DNA of 64,000 nucleotides, from positions 15,248,098-15,312,097 of the forward strand of contig OX344756.2 in assembly GCA_947034885.2 (NCBI GenBank), given 5' to 3'. Within the stretch, counting starts at the first letter, position 1; every line of letters starts with the position of its first letter. Under the pieces are notes generated by a model, which made no database searches, was not told the origin of the DNA, and saw nothing but the letters and a program-made list of their open reading frames with translations. The translations under genes and the position numbers were made by a program. The stretch is from Thuidium tamariscinum. Its lineage: Eukaryota > Streptophyta > Bryopsida > Hypnales > Thuidiaceae. Shown one piece after another: positions 60,320 through 64,000 of the stretch.

Positions 60320-63000
60320 CTTCCACAATTGGAATTCATCACATCATATAGTTATCTCTAAATTTGACGTTTTCTCTTTTTCTTCAAAACCACTCATTCT
60401 GAAAACAAAATGTGGACAAGGGATAATGCATGTGGCAATGCAAATTTTGAACAAAATGTATGTAATTATTTTACTAGAAATTTAATATGGAAGATTTTTT
60501 TAATTCCACGTATAAAGTATAGAATATAGTTTTGGAGTTACAAATTTAAGGTTCGAGGCTTACATTTCAACTTTAGGATCTACATTACATTAGTACTTCA
60601 AGAATTTCGCTATCCATTTATTGCCTAAACCCTAATCCTAACACTAGGTGGCCTAAACCAAGAAATATATATAGAATCAATTAACTTTACCAAAAAAAGG
60701 ATGCAGAAGATGACGTTTACTATAATCTCTAAACGTTAGAAGAAAATAGGTGGGATTCAAAAAAAAATGTGCAGGAAGCATTTCATACGGAGAAAAAATC
60801 CACCCTAAACATGTAAAATACTTGGCCACCAATAAAAACACATTGCTTACAAATGGTAGTTACATAATATCTTTTGAATCATTAAATGACCTCATTAAAG
60901 ATGGCCACTTGTCCTCTTTGTATTCTGTAATTACAACGTTGTTCACTAAAATCACCTAGGAGTTCAAAAAGAAATCTTTAGGTACACAATGCCAATTATA
61001 AAATTAATATGCACTTAATTTTTTTAATGTATAGGATTAGCTGAAAATTTTAAATAGAAAATAATATAACATCATTCCCTAATTCAAATTCCTAAATCTC
61101 AAGGAATTCATGAGGGACCTTACAATTCCTAGAAGCCTCCTTCTAAACTCAAACAACTTGTATTGGTTGTAAATGAATTGATCCTTTAGACATGAATAGT
61201 TCAAAAATAAATCACAAGTATTACAATAGAAAGTCCTAAGTACAACTCACAGACTATTTTTTCCAAGCTAAGGTATATATCCCTCACTATATTTCATAAT
61301 TACCCCTTGTGTGGCGAGAAGATATTTTATAGTGTGAAATTTACATACATGTCAAAAATAAATATCTCTTTAATATAAGCAATGATTTCGTAAAAACGAT
61401 CTTTACAAGCCAAATGTACCTTTTCTTCTACTGTTGCATATAAGTATTGAAGTTTATATTAAAAACTTACATTGTTAAATAACATCAGTCAAGAGTAATT
61501 GAAAGTAAAATGTTTGAGATTGAACCTAAAGAATACCTGCAAATTTAGTTTCTAAAAGTATGAATTTTTATTTCTTCTAAATTGTTATAGTTCCTACATT
61601 ATTTTGTAGTTCATGTTTACGGTGGTATCATTAATACTAATCATTTGCAAAGAAAGTCAAATTCCAATAGCTTCTATTTGTTTAGAGTCCCCAAAACATA
61701 CAAAGTACAAGATTATAGTGTACCCTAAAACAAAGACAAAAAAAACCTCAATAAGTTTGGAAATACTCAAAGAACAAATGATATGAAGAAGAAAATTACT
61801 AATAGCCTTTATTAAATGTTTCTTTTTTGATGAAAAAAAAAAGAAACAATAAGATATCTACAAGCTAACAAGGACAATAAGTGAATAACCGTTTGAATAT
61901 AATCAAAGGTCAAATTGTGCATTCAAACAAAGTATTCACAATTGCCACCCTAAGCCCAGGCATAATTTTTACTTCTTAGTTTGTCACTATATAATTATGT
62001 GGAATACCTTCTTTGGTACAAAATTGTTAGAATCATTCTCTTTCCAAACAATTGCCTTTAAACAAAAGAATTAGGATTTTTTTTTTTTGCAAAATTGCAT
62101 CCAATCAGTATGAAGTTTAAATTCAATTAATTAAAAAAAATAGCTTTAATATAAAGGAGCACCTTTCTAAAACTTTATAAAGGCAGCAAGTACTTTAATT
62201 TTTTTTTAAATAAAATAAAATGAAAGACTTAATTATAATGAATTGTCTACTTTCAGAAGCAAAGGTACATATTCATCTTAAAAGAATATTAGTTTTATTA
62301 GATATAATTAGATGATGTCATAGGTATTTCATGTGTAGGATTTATAAGGTCACCAACCCTTCTTCATTGAGCTAAGGGAATTGCAATGCAAGAACTATAT
62401 ATGGCCCAATATTAGTACAACTAAACTTCAAATTATAAAAAAACAATTAGAGTATAAAAATTATCTAGATAGTTGGAAGACATCAAGAAGATCTAAGAAA
62501 GAAGATAATTTTTTTCCCTTAATGAATAGTCATTGAATAAAGTTATTTTCAAAGAAAGATACGAAATGTAATTTGATCCCTTCTTTAAAACCAAAGTGAA
62601 ATGTAGCCAACAAAAGCCTTTTAATCTTTAGAAGTGGCTGAATGCTCTAAACCGTAAACAACATCAAAGGTGTTCTATGGTCAAAGAATGAGAGTACATT
62701 CTGCAGTGCAGGAGCAAACTACAGGCACTCATCCACAGAGATACAATTAAAAAATAAAGATCTTCTACAAATACTTGACTTCAAATGCGCACTTTTGAAT
62801 TTCACATGTCCAATGATTCCCATGGTTGCATAAAAGATGGTTTTCTTCGTGACCCCATAATCGTTGAAGGGTTAAATGGTGATTTTTTGATAAACACTTT
62901 CTAGGTTTAACCCTACACCCATTAAGGGGTACACACCAGTGATCCCAAAACTGGCTAAATTTCGCTCAATTGCTACATAATTTCTTCATGTCCTCACTGT
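60320..63000. other. AT-rich sequence with no supported feature
   Basis: Contains only short frames (for example 60750-60959). A CCCTAA-like patch (aaaccctaatcctaacac) lies near 60627. Nothing else was recognised. Confidence 0.5.
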
Positions 63001-63029
63001 AAATTCAGAAAAAATCTTCCCAAAATGAA

Positions 63030-64000
63030 CATTTGGCTAAAAACCTTGAACTTGTTTTGAGAACACCATCACATACGGCTATAGGTCTCGGGCACGGGTA
63101 CCAACTCTCCACTCCCGCGGTTATAGGGTCCCGCGAAGTTCTCCTTCAGTGGCCGCGAGGGTTTACCACGACATCGTCGTGGCTCCCATTTTCTCTGAAT
63201 TATGATTGCCGCTTGTGCGTGTTTGTGCTGCTTCGCGTGTTTGTGTTTTGTTCTCTTCTGTTTCACTTCTGTTAGTGAAGTTTGTGTTTCATCTTTTGAG
63301 GCGGAGGTGGGTGCGGCATTGCGTGAGTGCTGTGCACACAAATTTGCCGGCGCGCTGGTGTTTTTGATCTGGGCCTTTGCGCACATTTCTCCACTTTTGT
63401 CATTTCTCGAGTGTGGTTGGAGCGCTTGGTTGGAGCGCGTGGTTGGAGCGCACTTTCTGTCTTGTGAAGTGTCATCGTCTTCATTTGGTTCACGCTTCGT
63501 ACTGTTGAGCAAGCGACAGATCTTTGTGGGCGCTTTGCTTTTGAGGTAAACCCTAGCCCCTCCTTGCGTTCAATGCATTCTTTTCGTTTTTAATTTCTAA
63601 TTTGGGTAATGTTGCACCTTAGGGTTTAGGGTTTTAGGGATTCTGGAAGGACGATCATCAGACGGTCTTCTTCCAGAGATTACTGTGATACTGAAGTGCA
63701 CACTGTCTTTGATTCAGTTGTGGTATTGGTCTGTTGTTTTTTTGCTCTGTTGGCCTCCGTGAACTCCACGAGTGTGGTCACATTCTTCACACAGAAGTAC
63801 TCATAGTTGCAGTGTGTAATGCAGGCGCCAGAGAGCCTGAAGTTCAAGAGTGCCTTCCACATCAAACTCAAAACCAGATAACTCGTAAGCAGGAAATTGG
63901 CAGGTAAGCTCATTCCACTTCATTTTATTTCTAACTTCTCAGAACACACAAAAATGCACAGAAAAGCAACAGTAACACACTGGATTAGGGTTTAGTACCA
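63030..64000 (+). other. GC-rich patch at the right edge; possible 5' region of a gene continuing outside
   Basis: CpG-rich from 63080 to 63540, with open frames on both strands (63202-63549 plus, 63069-63512 minus) that show no known motif. gaggtaaaccctag at 63543 could be a donor. Telomere-like ttagggtttagggttttaggg lies at about 63621-63641, and another ttagggttta near 63986. It resembles the promoter and first exon of a plant gene, but no product can be named. Confidence 0.35.

Noticed and set aside
63202-63549. 115-codon Cys/Phe-rich plus-strand frame
   Set aside because: Composition follows from GT-rich DNA, the opposite strand is equally open, and there is no motif.

Overview
The window reads as nuclear DNA of a land plant, most likely a bryophyte (moss-like) or another seed-free plant. 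Support: intron-rich genes with GT-AG introns, a LONGIFOLIA/TRM-type cortical microtubule protein, plant pectin methylesterase remains, TTTAGGG-like telomeric motifs, Ty3/Gypsy and LINE remains, and a DUF7869-type element of a kind I recall from bryophyte genomes. The lineage is an inference; no organelle, rRNA or tRNA gene is visible.

Layout. 1-5050 is AT-rich, gene-poor, decayed sequence. 5050-21000 is a GC-richer gene island with two plus-strand genes: a three-exon TRM/LONGIFOLIA-like gene (coding 7061-10845, 1154 aa) and a 17-exon gene (coding 12151-20999, 1389 aa) for an acidic/coiled-coil protein with one canonical EF-hand. All 17 exons join in phase by hand splicing, so the model is strong although the family is not recognised. 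21767-22841 (minus) is a 5'-truncated, frameshifted pectin methylesterase, and 22930-23700 is a dead LINE reverse transcriptase beside it.

23700-64000 is transposon territory. The main structure is a 20.9-kb nested Ty3/Gypsy element (26199-47072, minus) bounded by a 5-bp duplication (ccccc), with about 396-bp LTRs, a primer-binding site and a polypurine tract. It is broken by at least three later insertions. Two are long TG...CA elements with 5-bp duplications (B1 26713-32059; B2 40115-43678, which splits gag). The third is a 2.0-kb element with an 8-bp duplication, 35055-37068, which splits the reverse transcriptase/RNase H region. A third B-family copy lies at 53096-about 54950. Around TATA, the B copies keep a hairpin whose arms differ in sequence but stay complementary.

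49.9-53.1 kb holds a divergent pair of unrecognised, decayed coding regions. 55606-58452 (minus) is a near-intact DUF7869-type transposase-like gene with a single in-frame TGA. Five near-identical 19-bp palindromes stand upstream of it (58493-59258). Two small inverted-repeat elements were found: 25753-26070, and a TTAA-flanked one at 60040-60310. The right edge (63.0-64.0 kb) is a GC-rich patch with telomere-like TTTAGGG units and no convincing gene.
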